The notes beneath the pieces are model-generated. The model did not search any database. It was not told the origin of the DNA and was given only the letters and a program-made list of their open reading frames with translations. From positions 3,472,001 through 3,536,000 of the forward strand of contig OZ176054.1 in NCBI GenBank assembly GCA_964247055.1: DNA of 64,000 bases. The letters run 5' to 3'. Origin of the DNA: Paragordius varius. Lineage: Eukaryota; Nematomorpha. Below are positions 23,982 to 37,176 of the stretch, piece after piece. Position 1 is the first letter of the stretch, and each line of letters starts with the position of its first letter. The position numbers were made by a program, and so were the translations under genes.

Positions 23982-26222
23982 CATTAAGTATTACCAGATA
24001 TTATAATAGAGAAAATTGTTATTAGTTAATAACCGCAAAAAGGCAAAAATAACGTCCAATAACCTTTCTCCTTACTGTATTGGTACCTGTCAATAATTAA
24101 ATAAAAACTAGCATTGTTTATACTGTAAAAGCATATATTAATAAGTGTTATCGCGCAATCTCGCAATTTTTGTGTGTATAACCCATTTTAACATGCTTGA
24201 TTTAAAAATATTGGGGCCTTTTCTAACAACTAAAATAAATATTGTTCACAACATTTTAAGAATATTTTTGGATTCGAGAATCCAGTATATCTTATAACGC
24301 ACGCTTATATTGCAATTATTCGATATAAGGGCAAGCACAAATGTTTAAATATTTGTTAATATGGTGACTGACCACCTTGGTTGCATCTATATTATAACCA
24401 AAAATATATTATATATTTCGTATTTTTCCATACTATCAATGTCAAATTTAATCATTATTTCTGCAAAAGGACCTGATATTCATTGCAGTTTTTAGCTGTC
24501 AATAGTTTAAAATAGGATATTGTTACAAATTTCAAACTGGAAGTACTTAAAATGGGAATACTACGATTAAATCTCCATATCGTCGGGTTAAGTAGATTAA
24601 ACAAATAGGCAAAGGTATTCTAGATATGGGTTTTTAATTTACTACTCAGGTAATGGCTTATTCAATGTAAACGGTGTCGCATTTTTAATCCCAAAATCTG
24701 CTACCAAGTTAAGCCGAATAAATGAATAAAAACCCGGATTTTAACCATAAAATTTAACACAACAAATCCCCAACCCTAATACAAATATATCTACCCAATT
24801 GGTTAAGTACTGAATAAAATATTATTTTATACGAAAGTGAGTGAAGTTAAAAAAGTATTTCCATATATGCTTTTATTTATAGGAGTTATATTTAATTATT
24901 AATACTAGATTATAACCTGCAGTCAGACTGTTTAATCAATGAGGCAGGTAATCTCCTCCACTTCTGGATCGAAAACAATTTGTCTATGGCAATTTTTTAG
25001 ATTGCATAAAAAATGTTTTTGCTCTTAAACATCTACAAATTTAAGAAAAATCAAAATAGATAAATTTATTGGTCAATTAAAAGATATATTTTAAGAATTT
25101 CACTGGAGATGCCTGGTCGCCAGGTTGAGAGAGAGTATGCCAGCAAACGTCAAATTTTCGAAAAAAATACCAGAAAAAATAATCAATCCGGTCCAATTCA
25201 TCAGATATTTAAAAGGAATTTGCGATATCCCTGCATTAAAAATTTAAAACTTGGAAACCCACAGATATTGAAATACAATGGCTAGCTTTTCCATACAATG
25301 TAAAAGACACAAGCCATTTATCTTGTAATAAAATCATTCTAGGCACAGTCACATCTTTCCTGACGAAGAACCTCCACTCTCTTAGGCGAGATTACTTAAT
25401 TAATCTCAATAGGTAAATTTATACAATAAAAATAAAATTAACGAAATCTGCAAAAACATAGGATTATAATTGAAAAAAAAGGATACAATAACTCCTTTCA
25501 CGGTAATATTTAATTAAAAAATGAAAAACCACAACATGTATTGTAGCATCTTCATAAAAGCGGGCCAAATCACTAATTTTTAAGTCATTAAAGGAGAATG
25601 TTGTTTATCAAAAAAATATATTCAAATCTGACCCAGCATATTAATATAAAGAATGAACCCAGTATTCTAACAGGAGAAGTAAAACGGTTATCAACTTGTT
25701 TATCGTAAAAAAATCACTCTATGTCATAATATTATTGGAAGTATCCAAACTAATTCCTTTTGACAACAGTCCCAACTCAGATACCTTATTTATTAGAATC
25801 GCGTATGGCCTTATACGGTGACCCAATCATTTTTTACCTCTATAGGTAGATCGCTATAAACAATCAACTTTCAAAGACTATTAAAATATTCAATTTAAAC
25901 TTTCCAATAGTCTAAATCCGAAATTCATTAATCACATGCTGGCATTTATATCGGCAAATCTACGCATAACCACCTCTAAGGTGGATTTTAGAAAATTTAA
26001 AGGTTAAAAAACCGCTCTGACGAATATTCACAAGATTTTGATAACATTATATGTGGCAAATTTATAGGATATACTTAAATTTTACAATCCGCATCATATA
26101 ATATAATTGATACTAACTGTACTCTACACAAGAAGCCTCCATTAAAACTTCTTTAGGGGATACTGAATAGTCCCATATAAAAAGGGTAGGACAGGGCTCT
26201 ATTCCACCCCAAGTTTTTTATT
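23932..26222. other. No gene recognised
   Basis: Slightly less A+T-rich than the surroundings, especially 24.9-26.2 kb, which may mean an old, decayed coding element. I could not read a conserved domain in any frame. No terminal repeats found. Confidence 0.35.
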
Positions 26223-26550
26223 ATACCATTTACAGTCCAAATTCACCCTTGACCAATTAAAATTTACCCTTGAACAATTCAAATTCACCCTCGAACAATT
26301 CAAACTCAGCCTAAAGTAAATTATGTGTTTTTTTAAATTAAAAATTACCTAAATTTTTTATATTTTTTAAAAAAAATGAAATTTTGTTTAAAATTAATAT
26401 AATACTGAAAAAATAATAAACTATTCCATTAAAATATATTTCATATTAATGATGAGTTATATTAGAAAACGCATAATTTATTTTTAGGGTGAATTATTGT
26501 TCGAATGTCAATTTGAATTGAAGGGTAAATTTTAATGTAAATGGTGTATA
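26223..26550. mobile_element. Family C MITE with 21-bp repeats in its ends (copy C1)
   Basis: Ends ATACCATTTACAG... and ...TGTAAATGGTGTAT are inverted repeats bordered by TA. Inside the left end a 21-bp unit of the form 'ttgaacaattcaaattcaccc' repeats about four times; one to two units recur inverted near the right end. The middle is plain A+T-rich DNA. Other copies: 42819, 46469, 54586, 56440. Confidence 0.8.
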
Positions 26551-26815
26551 TATATATAATGAGAATATTTAACACACATCATTTTATACAACAATTCTTT
26601 GGATCATGCCACCGAATTAACTATAAACCTTCTGATAATTAAATCCACGCGGCAGAATATAGCAAAGTTACAAGATATGATAGAAACTCTGCCATTAAAT
26701 GTTAATGTGTAAATAATATCTTAACAAAAATGAAACTATACTCCAATAAAACAGTCGAGGTCGTAAAATACCAGTAATTAGGAATTAATAATAAATGGAG
26801 AGATCCTCAATGAGA

Positions 26816-27240
26816 TTAACACTTTATGATTTTGGGGTAGTTTTATACCCCAGGGCCAGTTAAAATTTAAATATTGGGCCAAATTTAATATGCTTTCTTA
26901 AGCCTTTTAGGCGCATGATTTAAAAAAATTTGTTAAAAATGTAAAATGGTAATAAATTATTATCTTAAATTTTTCGCCGCCATTCTTTTCCTTAAATTTT
27001 ATCGCAAAAAAACAGCTATAATGTTTATTATGGTTTAAAAAAGAATTACTTACAAAAGCTTTCAAATTTAATTCCGCCACCAACTTTTTGATACTTATCG
27101 ATTTAATATCAGCTGAATCGTGTTTTAGAGTTTTCTGAATTCGGTACAATAATGAACTTTTCATTTTTCGAACACGATGATCATTTGGGGTTATTTTCTC
27201 CAGAACTTAACAGAAAACTATTATTTTGAAAGTTATTTGC
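26816..27240. mobile_element. Family B MITE (copy B4), right end cut
   Basis: Left end TTAACACTTTATGATTTTGG with 'agttttataccccag' and the 'gccttttaggcgcatgat' box. The right side runs into the hAT element at 27282 without a clear terminus. Confidence 0.55.
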
Positions 27241-27281
27241 TGTACTAGACAAAAAATATTTCACAGTTTTTAACTTTAAGA

Positions 27282-28700
27282 CAGTGGTACTCACCAAAAA
27301 AATTTGACGGATAAATAAAATATATTTTTTTTTTCGAGGGCCATCCTTATAATGGCAAATATTCCATAGCTATTTGACACATATGCACATATTTATACTC
27401 TAAATCAGCACAATGAATTTTTTGCGGATCGCATGTAAATCCATCTAAAAATCGTTTTTCACCATTTAATTTAAAAAATTAGAATATTTTGATAAATTTT
27501 GATATTAGCCAATAATTTTTGACAAATTTGGTTTTACTTTATGACAGGCCAATCTTAATACGCCGTCCATATGATCATCGGTTAAGCGATTTCTGAATGT
27601 ATTCTTGACATACTTTATTTTTGATGCCGTCTCACACGTGAAAGTGGAGGGAACAGTTAGGATAACTTGAGTACATTTTTTTTATTTTTTTAATCATTTG
27701 GCACATCTTGCCAAAACTCTACATATCTTTCTTCTCTACGATTCTTCTTGAATATAGCCTCCAAATCGGAATCATTTTTTAAATCTACATATTTTTTAAT
27801 GATATGTTCCTGGTCAAAACCAAAATGCTCAAGTTTCTTAATTTTAGATATATCCATGTGCCATGGATTTTCAAGTTTTATCATTTTTAATATTTCTTAC
27901 TATTTTATGTTACAGTAGCGTATGGAGTAAAAGATTGTTAGTGCAAAAAAGAATAAAAAAAAATTTTTTTTTAAAAAAAACAAGGGGACATTATACATAT
28001 GTGTATTTACAACTAGGATTGTTTTTTTAAAAAAAACATTTTTTTATTCTATTTTGCACTAACAATCTTTTACTCCATACGCTACTGTAAATGATTGTCT
28101 ATTAAATTGATCTCCGCGTAAGTACATAGTTTCTTCATAAATTGTTTTAAATGTTGGGAAATATAGGAGTGTTTTATTTATAAAATCTTGTTTATATTTT
28201 ATTAATTTTTCTTCAATAGCAAATATTTGATTAGCAAATTGGGTTATTATTTTGCCCCCCTGAAGACCTGTATTAAAAATACTAAGTTTATAAGTAATGT
28301 CGTGAAGGTAGGCTAATAAAACCCACCATTTGTCACTCTTAATTTATTCGTCTCTATTATCTTTATTAAATAATAGAATTTCATGTCTTAAAACAAAAAA
28401 TCTATTTAATACTTTTCTAAGGAGCCATCTCACAGCGGTGTACAAAAGAATATCATCAAACTCACTGTGGATATTTTTCAGAGGTTTTAGAATTTACGGA
28501 GGTTGAATTCTCTGCCACGGATGTGGTTAACTATATCCACAACCGTTTTAATTATCAAATTGAGGAATTCATCTTTTGCACGCGAACCAAATTTTGCTGA
28601 TGAATAAAGCAGTGAAAAGATTAAATATTTTGATGTCTTTCAATATTGTATTTTTTATTATTCTGTTGTCCTTACATATAAGGCAGGTAACAACATTTTT
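27282..28700 (-). pseudogene. Broken hAT (ZBED5-like) DNA transposon with transposase fragments
   Basis: One terminus is CAGTGGTACTCACCAAAA at 27282, a hAT-type end. On the minus strand, fragments of a hAT transposase follow in order: HSEFDDILLYTAVRWLLRKV near 28.40-28.47 kb, then FVLRHEILLFN; LLAYLHDITYKLSIFNTGLQ near 28.25-28.33 kb; YVEFWQDVPND near 27.69 kb; and the C-terminal dimerisation segment TCETASKIKYVKNTFRNRL, LTDDHMDGVLRLA at 27.55-27.65 kb. At least one in-frame stop lies between AVRW and LAYL, and more frame breaks toward the N terminus; the RNase H catalytic core is incomplete. The far terminus was not found. A Tc1/mariner-type MITE interrupts it at 27913-28087. Confidence 0.8.
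27913..28087. mobile_element. Young Tc1/mariner-type foldback MITE
   Basis: A 175-bp element with nearly perfect terminal inverted repeats of about 48 bp starting CAGTAGCGTATGGAGTAAAA, flanked on both sides by TA. The first 36 bp of the two ends are identical, implying a recent insertion. It sits inside the hAT transposase remnant. Confidence 0.9.
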
Positions 28701-28894
28701 ATTTAACACGACAAAAAAATTTTCTTTCCATTCTTTTTAAAGGGGCGATTTTCATCGGATAATTTACATTTTTTAGCATTAGATTTAATCCTTTGAATTT
28801 ATGTTCATATATTATGTAAATATTTTCAAAAAATAGGAATATAAAGTCAATTTGCTATAAAAAACAGGTCGAAATTTAATGATGTTGATTATGG

Positions 28895-31300
28895 AATTCA
28901 TATATTTATAAAAATGGAAAATTCTCGGTTTGTGATCTGTTTCCAGAAAATGAGTAGACCCATATAAATCCAAATGTCGAAAAAATATATCATTAATGAA
29001 TGCCCCGACAATAGCTTAGCCTGGGCCCACCCCGTGTAAAAGACGGTTTTTTTGAAATCTCCACAAAAATCGTGGCGTTGAGACAATTTTCCGGAAAACG
29101 TTTTGAACCATTTGATTTCAAATATAATTTACTTATTTTTGATTGCGCCGAACATAGTCGGTTCGCTTTTTTAATTTAGGCCTTCTATTTACCCGCTCCT
29201 CTCGTAAAAGGCCATTTTTTCAACAATAACTAATTTTTTGAATCTATTTCTCGACCAGGGTATGAGACCGTATAAATTCCATGAAGATTCCAGGTAATCT
29301 TTGTTAAAAGGCAAAAATTTTAGTCATTCGTTTTTTTATATTCGCTGCTGGGTAAGGAGATACCCGCTAAAAACTGCCCCGTCATATGGAAATAGGGTGC
29401 CTTTGGGGCTAAATTTCAGAAAACCTATCAGACCACATGATTTTAATCCGTGCTTAAAAAATTACACGTGAAAAGGCAAAAATTCAGGTTGTGTGGTGTT
29501 AAAATTAGCTGTTAATTAGGCCCTTCACGCCCTGAATAATGCGCCACCATGGAATGATTTTTTACTTTGAGGCAATTTTTCCAAAAACGAATGAGAGCAT
29601 ATTGGATCAATCATCATTCCAGGTATTCTCCTTAAAAAGGCAAAAAAAATTAATCAAGCGCTTTATTGTATCAGCCTCTGGGGAGGAAGCTACCCGCCTA
29701 AAACTACGCCACCATATCGAAATTGAGTTGTTTTGGAGTTAATTATCAGAAAACTTATCAGGCCACATAAGTTTAATAAGGGCCAGAAATATTAACCGTA
29801 AAAAATTTAAGTCTCCTATAAAGGCAAAATTTTTATCGAACGTCTTTTTATTGTCTGGGTGGAGGGCTTCACCTCTGCAACAGCGCCACCATATCGATAC
29901 AGCGTGACTATGGAGAATTTTAGAAAACTTATCAGGCCATTTGAGCTCAATAAGGGCTTGAAATATTACCCACAAAAAGCAAAAATTTAATAGTGGTTTC
30001 ATTAAATTACCTTTTAACACTTCGATTCGAATTGGGGTATTTAAACCCAGGCTATATTTGAGTTTATGTTTTTAAAAAAACAACTGAAAGAAACGGACCC
30101 AATTTAAATTTATGCTTCTATCCCAATAAAAATTATATAAATAAGCCAAAATATCTAAATAAAATTAAGTTTTGTAAAAAAAGTTTCATATCGCCATTTT
30201 TATTTTACAAATTTTTTTCAAAATATCATGTTTATTTAATTTTAAAGCTAAAATTAAGGCTAATTTTTATTTAAATCACATCTAACATTAATATAAACAG
30301 AAAAGTGGATTATTTTTATTTTAGCTAAGGCACACATGTCATGTTGACTAAATATTTACCTGGAGTTTACCTTAAAATAATTAATATCAATTTTTTGAAT
30401 AAACTTTTTTACATATTATGTTATAGAGCAAATTTTTGCCATGGTTTCAATTCATTCTATATTTTTTAGATAATGAATTTTAAAGAGGCCTGGGGTATCC
30501 AACTACCTTAATTTGAATCGAAGGACTGAAAATGTGTTGTATTCGAATGTTAATTAGGCCCTTGCCTTAGAAAATGCGCCATCATAGAATGACTTTTTTA
30601 AGCAATTTTCCAAAAACCCACGAGAGCAAATGGAATCAATCATGATTCCTGGTATTACCCGAATTATGGCAGAAATTTTAATTTAGCGTTTATTTGTTTC
30701 GCCCCTGGTTAGGGGGCTACCCGCATTAAACTACGTCACCATATCACGGTCTGCCTGAGCCAAATTTCAGAAAACCTATGAGACTAATAAACATATGGAA
30801 TCCATGATAATTCCAGATATTCCCCATATGAAAGCAAAAATTTTGCCTAACGCTTTTTTATGCCTGCCCCTGGGTAAGGAGCTACCCCCAAAAAACTGCG
30901 CCACTATATAAAATTGCGTTGTTTTGGAGCTAGTTTACAAAAAATTTATGAGGCCATATAAGTTTATTAAAAACTTGAACTATTACCCGTAACTAGGTAA
31001 AAATTAAGATCAGGCGTTTTTTTCTAGTCTTTAATCTGGGGACTTTATGCACTAAAAATACGCCATCATATCACGATTATTTAGTGTTAAGATATTAATT
31101 TGAACAACCCAGGATACGATGGTAAGAGGAATCCAAATATTTTCCCTATAAAGAAAAAAATTTAACTCAGCGCCTTTTCCTTATAGGTCTATGTGTAAGG
31201 GCCTACCGGGTTTTAAACTAAGACGCCATACAAAAATGGCGTGGTTTTAGAGAATTTCAGTAAACTTAAGAAGCCATATGAGTTAGGTTAAACACATTTC
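28895..31300 (+). repeat. Tandem array of about 165-bp units (satellite-like), interrupted by a MITE
   Basis: A recurring unit carries 'gggtaaggagctacccgc', then 'aaactgcgccaccatatcg', then 'cagaaaacttatcaggccat', then 'aaaaaggcaaaaatttta'. The 'gcgccaccatat' landmark falls near 29371, 29540, 29703, 29878, 30569, 30733, 30894, 31058 and 31221. Spacing is 161-175 bp throughout once the 540-bp MITE (30014-30553) is removed. The first 450 bp (28895-29340) are a distinct leader also present at 57239 and 58140. Units differ at many positions, so the array is old. Open frames here are products of the repeat. Confidence 0.85.
30014..30553 (+). mobile_element. Family A MITE inserted in the 165-bp array
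   Basis: Left end TTAACACTTCGATTCGAAT with 'ttggggtatttaaacccag'; right end 'atttgaatcgaaggactga' and ...GAATGTTAA. TTAA is present at both borders and the interrupted repeat resumes on the right with 'attaggccctt'. Confidence 0.85.
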
Positions 31301-32744
31301 TAGAGAATTTTTATAATATCATTCTTTTCATATTACCAGAAATGATTTACTTATATCCCTTGATCCCAGCTGTGTGAACATTTCAAAATAAAACTTTTAA
31401 CCATGATTCCGCAAAACGAAAATTTAAAATAAATCCAATGATAGTAGTTGAATATTAACTTTAATAAGGGACAGTTTAAATATGGTCAATTTCGAGTAAA
31501 CAATATTTGAGTCTATGCGAAACCCGTAAAAAATTAAAGGCATTTTTTTTAATATGTTTTTTATTATTTTTTTATCTCCGTTACCTCTAATTATTGGAAA
31601 TTATTAAAAATAATTATCGGTGCAGGATAGCAATGAAAAGAACATGTATATGCAAGTTTGGGTAAAAGGCTTGCTAAAATAAAAAGGAATGCAATAAAAT
31701 CAAAATAGAAAAAAATAGAATACAGAAACAACGTGTGCCATAATTATAATATCATAATGCAGGAAAATTTTTCTACATTTTAAACTGGGTAAAAAATAAA
31801 AATTGGCAAAATTAAATCTAAAGAAAAATAATTTAATATTATTAAAAAACACGAAAATTCGTTCATGTTTATTTTAAAAATTCATCAATAAAAAAATAAT
31901 TAAAGTAATATGGCCATAGGGCAATTAAGCTTTTAACTGCTTTAAGATCTCAAAATCAAATGGCTCCAAAACACGAGAACGATCATCTGATATTGCTGCT
32001 CAATTAAATTTATAAACTTTCCAAAGTTAAATATTTATATTTTTTAACCATTATGTACAATTATAAGCGTGTTGCATACACACATTATAAAAAATGGCAT
32101 TGAAAAATATTTTCACCTTTTTTAACAATTCTTCCGTACCTAGCGTCTAAAAAGCTAAAGAAAGCATTTAAAATCGGCCCAATGCTAAATAATATTCTCA
32201 AATATATTCAAATTTTAAATGGCCTTGAGGTATAAAATACCCCATAAATAGCGTTCAACCAGCGCGTAGAATTCTTTAAAAATACTTAAATACTGTTACA
32301 AAAAATTGCTATTTTAAAAAATAGGGTATTTTCAGTTCCAACCTGCGCTTCAAGTAGGACCATTAAAAAAAATATACATAAAATTCAAAACATCAAATGG
32401 GCCGATATGGTCTATACGAGCTTATAGAAAAGATAAACAAACCCATGCAGGGCTCTCAAAACTTTTTTCGAAAATGACTTTGGATGATCTCCTATCAATT
32501 GATTCATAAGGGCCGAAACCTTTTTTTTCATACATATCTATGTTATTTGCATATATTATATAATAAGCATTTAAAGAAATATATTTTTATAGATATCAAT
32601 TGGGTTTAGAGCATTTAGTACAAAAATATTTTTTGAAATAAATATATTTATTTTGTTACATTGTAAACGCACGTTTTCAAAGTGACTTCCTATTTACGAT
32701 CAATTAACTATTCATATTTGGTCTTACGTAATTTGCATCGCAAT
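31301..32744. other. Intergenic, upstream of cyclophilin
   Basis: No gene or clear repeat recognised. The last 100 bases before 32745 form the probable promoter and 5' leader of the cyclophilin gene. Confidence 0.45.
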
Positions 32745-33487
32745 ATGGTAAATCCCAAAGTATTCTTTGATATTGCTGCGGATGGTCAACCTCTTGGAAG
32801 AGTTGTTATGGAAGTATATATTAAATATTAGATGCATTGAGTAGAGCTGGCTAATAATTTATATATTAATCAGTGTCATACACATGCTATATTAACTTAA
32901 TTATTTCGCTAACCTTATAATGTATTTATCGTTTAATGTTTGATAGTTATAATTTTGACATATTTTTAGTTGAACAGTGATATTGTACCAAAAACTGCCG
33001 AAAATTTTAGAGCTCTTTGCACTGGTGAAAAGGGATTCGGTTATAAAGGTTCTACATTTCATCGCGTTATTCCCAATTTTATGTGTCAAGGCGGTGATTT
33101 TACCAATCATAACGGAACCGGAGGAAAATCTATCTATGGCGAGAAATTTCCTGATGAAAATTTTACCCTAAAGCATACGGGGCCTGGTATGTATACTTTT
33201 GTTTTAACAATTAATCCATAATATATTTTTGTTAATTAATATTGTATTCATATATTTTATTTATAAAAATGTATTTAGGTATTTTGTCTATGGCTAATTC
33301 GGGCAAAGATACGAACGGTTCTCAGTTTTTTATTTGCACAGCTAAAACCAGTTGGTTAGATGGAAAACATGTGGTTTTCGGAAAAGTTGCAGAGGGTATG
33401 GATGTTATCAAGAAAGTCGAAGGATTTGGTTCACAAAGTGGGAAAACATCCAAGAAAATTACTATCAACGATTGTGGGCAACTATAA
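32745..33487 (+). CDS. PPIA: Cyclophilin A-type peptidyl-prolyl isomerase
   Basis: Cytosolic cis-trans prolyl isomerase. Three exons: 32745-32813, 32970-33186, 33279-33487; 164 residues, one fewer than human PPIA and collinear with it. Seen: [87 protein letters not shown]. The catalytic and ligand residues Arg55, Phe60, Met61, Gln63, Phe113, Trp121 and His126 are all present, so it should be active and cyclosporin-binding. No signal peptide or C-terminal extension, hence cytosolic. Introns are 156 and 92 nt. Confidence 0.98.
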
Positions 33488-33686
33488 AAATTTATGGTGC
33501 CAACATTTTGCATTCTTTATCTATTATACATATATTCTGCTTTTTTGTATTCATAGTTTTTTTCCCAATTTCTGATAGTTTTTTACATTAAATATATTAC
33601 GTTTTCTCAGACTATGTAATGTGATAAGTATTTTGTAAAGCCATTCTAGTAAATTCATTTATTTTATACATATTGTTCATATTCAG

Positions 33687-34423
33687 CTTAAGTGCTCTTT
33701 TAATAAAAAATAAACATAAATTTATTTAAATAAGACAAACATGATTAACACCTGGATACAAGACAATCATTTTAGTCCTTTGATTTAAATTGGGGTATAG
33801 TTAAATACCCCAGGCCTGTTAAAATAAAAGTCTGGGGTATCTAAACACCCTAAACTAAATTTGACTTAGGTTTTTTTAAAAACTAATGAAGGAAACGCTC
33901 CTAATTTAAATTTATGCTTCTATCCTAATAATAATTAAATAAATATGCCAAAATATCTAAATAAAATTTTGTTTTGAAAAAAAGTTCCATGAAACTACTT
34001 AGACGCTATTTTTATTTTAAAAAATTTTGCAAAATATCGTCTTCATTTAATTTTAAGGGTATAATTAGAGCTGATTTTTTATTTAAATTATATCTAACAT
34101 TGATAGAAATAGAAAAAGTGGCTTATTTTATTTTTCAATTTTACTATTGCACACGTGTCACGTTAAATTTTATATAAGTAATATCAAGTATTTTCAATAA
34201 ATTTTATATATTTCGGTTTATTAATGTTATATAAGTCAAAATTTTGCCATGATTTCGATTCCTTCCATATTTTCAAAGAATTTTATTTTAAACAGGCCTC
34301 CGGTATTCAACTACCCCAATTTGAATCAAGGACTAAAATGAGTCTGTTGTATCCAGGTGTTAATCATGTTTGTCTTATTTAAATATATTTATGTTTATTT
34401 TTTATTAAAAGAGCACTTAAGCT
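33687..34423. mobile_element. Palindromic family A MITE complex with inverted flanks
   Basis: The core (33745-34363) has a family A right end at both borders in opposite orientation: TTAACACCTGGATACAAGAC on the left and ...ATCCAGGTGTTAA on the right. About 58 bp outside each border ('gcttaagtgctcttttaat', 'aataagacaaacatga' and their complements) are also near-perfect inverted copies. So the whole 740 bp folds back on itself, including sequence that is not part of the MITE. An internal left-end palindrome near 33833 shows that one copy lost its extreme left terminus. Confidence 0.8.
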
Positions 34424-34425
34424 GG

Positions 34426-37176
34426 CTTTTAGATCATGTATTTTTTTAACGTAATTATTAGAATTAATGTGCTGTCTTTTTCCGTAATGAGTACGATCAG
34501 TGCAGTTGTTTGATTTTTTTGACATTGCTATTAATGCGCCCAGGTATATTATAATGTTATAGCGGGCGTTATTCCCATTTTGTAAATTCTTTTGGTAAAT
34601 TTGATATTTTTTGATTAATCATATTTTCGGATATTGGCCCATCCTGTCTATATAGGTTATGACATCCTTCCGATCACTGTCTAATATACTTTTTAAGAGA
34701 AAGGATATTAAAACTTTAAATTTGTCTCCATATAATAACGAGTAGTTTAATAAGTATTTGTGCCGATTTCGCTTAGGGATGTTCATGTAAAAATAAATTG
34801 TTGTTTCCTTTTTTAACTCAACATTTGTCTATATGTGTTTAGTATTTTTACTTATAACATGAGTTTTTAATAAAACAAACAAGGATTATAATTCATACCG
34901 TTTTTGATCATCCTTCTGAGAATATTTCTATGTTTCTAATTTACTATATTTTCTGGGTTATATGGTTTCCATTCCAGGGTTTTTGCCCTTAAAAAGAGTG
35001 TCATTCAATTTTTTTATAGTTTCATATTTTAAATACAAATTATATTATAATTATTTTGATATTATAGATAATAGCTGCAAAACTGTAAACATGTGTCCAC
35101 AAACGTTATTTATCATACTTTTTTCTGGAAAGCCCAAACATATATATCTAACGGTTTAAATAAAATAAAACATAAGCACTTCGATTAAATTGGAGTAACT
35201 AGCGACCATATTTAAATTGATATTTTAAAACTACTGATGGACACCGTATTAATTTAAATTTAGGCTTCTATCCCACTAAAAATTATATAAATAAAGGCAA
35301 AATATCTTAACAAATTAGTTTTAAAAAAGCTCCATATAAAACAAATTGGTTCTTGGTATACTTAAATGTTATGAGATTTATATAAATGTCACATAAAAAC
35401 GTCAACTGTTGGCTAGCCGAATCAATGCAATAATGATCAAAATCGCACAAAAACAAACTAAATTATTTTGGAACCGCAATTCCAGTTCCTATACGGTTTT
35501 AGGATGGTTTATCAGTATTTTTGGTTCCTAGGTGGTTTTCTAAAAAACTTGTAGTTTTCGTTTCGACCCCTGTTAAAAATATAAATTAAAGAAATTTTTT
35601 AAAACCGTTTTTATCGTATTTTATTTTTTGGTCCCGAATGTCATAAATTTATATTTTAATCTCATAACCAAATCAGAAAATCAGATTATTAAATATAAGT
35701 ATTCAATCAATCATTAATACATCATTAAACTTTAGTTAAGGATGAGCGCATGTATACAAAAGTGTTTAATTTATGTGATATATCTGTTTTACACATGCGC
35801 TTATTCACATTTTTATGTGAATATTCACGTGTATTTATTCCTTTTCTCATAAACAATACAATGTATAAATATATGAATACCAATAAAATCTTAAAAAATA
35901 TTGTGATATACCACAATTACCAATTGTATATGCAATTTTATTTTTTTTTGACAAAAAAATTATTTTTTACCTGATATTCCTCCTTCCATTCAAGGAAAAA
36001 AGGTGATCAATAATATTTAAAATTTTGTAACTATATAATGATTAAATCAGATTTTACTTATTACATATATACATTGTACATGTAAACAATTATTTTTTAA
36101 TAGCCATACACATCACATACTAACATAACCTATTAGACATTCTAAATTGTTCTGTTTACTTGTATCATTGTAACACATTAACAACCCTTAACATCTGATC
36201 TTATTCCAATAATGATTTTTATATAGCTAATTTTTTTCATAACCAGTCTTTTGGGTATATCTATTTTTTCCCAAATCAGCCTATATAATCTAGTTGTTGA
36301 CACTAATATAATGTTTTAATATATGGCCCCTGCTAACTAGGTGGCTAACCAATAATGAGGTAATATTTATCGGAAAATCTTTTTTTTTATGTTGAAATAG
36401 AAATGGGATTAAATTTTTGAAAATTTTTCTATTATCTTTTATATCCAACCAACTTTTATACGTTATTTATGCCAATTTGTTATATTATGTATTATAGCAC
36501 ATTGCAAATACGACACTTTAGCCCTCTTTTTTTATTTCATTCTCCATTATATATATGATGGCGACAATTTGAGTTTGGTCCAAAAAAATAATTTGTAATG
36601 CGCACGCATATTTTTAATGTATATAAAAATATTTATTTTTGTTTGTGAAATTTTCCATTTGAATTAACAAAATATATAATATGAAATTCATTCTGTGAAA
36701 GTAAGTGATAATTATATTATAATTTTGCTAGAAAAAAGTTTAAATTTTTGACGACTTTAATCCATTTAATTATACATTTTTAATTTTTTCCGTCAATCTA
36801 TATTTCACATGTATAGTTTACAAAATAATGTGGATGTTTTAAAATTTTAAATAACTTTTAAAGATCATTTATTGATTCGTTTTAGAGATGTAGTTATAGG
36901 AAGATATTGAATTACGCTTTAAAATTATTATAATTTGTTTTTATACATCCGTTATTTATTCTTATATTATTGTTTTACAACTAGAAAATAATCCCGTCCA
37001 TACTGCAAATAAAATGCTTCCGTTTTAGCATTATCATATAACATAATAATATAAAAGGCCAATCGATTTTCTAAACGAAACATATGCTATTTTGCTCGAT
37101 TAAAAATTTATAATCTCATAAAAAACGATTTCTACATTAAAACTTTGAACCTAACTGTAAATAAAACCCTTCTATT
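34426..37176. other. Intergenic; decayed MITE pieces only
   Basis: Contains a decayed left half of a family A MITE (about 35174-35345: 'agcacttcgattaaattgg', 'taggcttctatccc') and, at 35440-35580, a remnant of a palindromic repeat with 'ttggaaccgcaattcc' and 'ggttcctaggtggtt'. No gene supported. The last few hundred bases are the probable promoter of the PPP1R3-like gene. Confidence 0.45.

Noticed and set aside
24900-26200. Possible decayed coding element in a less A+T-rich patch
   Set aside because: No polymerase, integrase or transposase motif could be read on either strand and no terminal repeats bound it.
29539-30020. Open frames of 67 and 93 codons
   Set aside because: They lie in the 165-bp tandem array and repeat with it; no protein family recognised.
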